Positions 63,972 through 64,000 of a stretch of DNA of 64,000 nucleotides are shown here, in pieces; positions within the stretch are counted from its first letter, which is position 1; every line of letters begins with the position of its first letter. Made by a program: the position numbers and the translations under genes. Origin of the DNA: Lachnospiraceae bacterium (GTDB lineage Bacteria > Bacillota > Clostridia > Lachnospirales > Lachnospiraceae); contig JAFRXH010000088.1 in the NCBI GenBank assembly GCA_017437785.1, forward strand, positions 36,003 through 100,002. Reading direction: 5' to 3'. Below the pieces are notes generated by a model. The model was not told the DNA's origin. It saw nothing but the letters and a program-made list of their open reading frames with translations, and made no database searches.

Positions 63972-64000
63972 TCAGGCTGTTGATCAGATTGTACTACAGA

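Overview
The window reads as chromosome of a low-to-mid GC Clostridia, most likely Lachnospiraceae. The reasons are the gene families and their order: a CIRCE-controlled groESL, apt-relA/SpoT-hemZ in a row, clpC followed by radA, an AMMECR1/LigB (AmmeMemoRadiSam) pair, DUF2225, DUF815, a Ppx/GppA-HD protein next to Ppk1, strong AGGAGG-type ribosome binding sites and sigma-A-type promoters. No rRNA, tRNA or CRISPR array was seen. The genus cannot be fixed from the sequence alone.

Layout. 1-10.3 kb is housekeeping: the end of a LigB-like gene, AMMECR1, purM-purN-purD, an SH3-type membrane protein, then a small GntR/YtrA-type regulator in an operon with clpC, a conserved small protein and radA, and a SEC-C protein. 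10.4-32.2 kb is one long, tightly packed plus-strand block. It holds two COG0523 (CobW-like) GTPases; three membrane/sugar genes (a large polytopic protein, a flippase and a polyprenol-phosphate-type GT2) that resemble a three-component glycosylation system; eight enzymes of small carboxylic-acid chemistry (PrpD-like, TIM-barrel-like, ATP-grasp, HpcH/HpaI-like lyase, 2-hydroxyacid dehydrogenase, class I fumarase/tartrate dehydratase beta and alpha); and a Dlt-like acyl-transfer set (two DltD-like SGNH proteins, two AMP-forming ligases, a hexapeptide acetyltransferase, an acyl carrier protein, an MBOAT acyltransferase). My inference is that the cell makes an unusual hydroxy- or dicarboxylic acid, activates it on a carrier protein, moves it across the membrane through MBOAT/DltD and places it on a glycosylated surface polymer. 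This is the best candidate in the window for an undescribed system. The second DltD-like gene carries a one-base frameshift at a T6 run inside its membrane anchor.

32.2-37.7 kb runs on the minus strand: an SsuABC/NMT1-type ABC importer with its own LysR regulator, then pyrBI (with a hairpin directly in front of pyrB that could be an attenuator) and a nitroreductase. 37.8-44.9 kb is plus strand: pheA, a DUF815 ATPase, Ppx/GppA-HD, ppk1, maf and a small acidic protein. 44.9-49.7 kb is minus strand: a zinc-ribbon membrane protein, a Cof-type HAD phosphatase, a YkpA/YbiT-type ABC-F protein and a membrane diguanylate cyclase. 49.7-57.8 kb is plus strand: groESL, a repeat-rich structured intergenic stretch, DUF2225, apt, relA/SpoT and hemZ.

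57.8-64 kb is an accessory region, more AT-rich by eye. It has two diverged copies of a 150-bp gene tail, remnants that look like pieces of an integrative element, an AAA ATPase with a PD-(D/E)XK-like C-terminus, a GNAT acetyltransferase behind a structured 190-nt leader, an APH(3')-like phosphotransferase, several short gene fragments, and two paralogous small tetracysteine proteins, one of them frameshifted at a G7 run. Window ends cut the first gene; the last bases after 63971 hold no recognisable gene.
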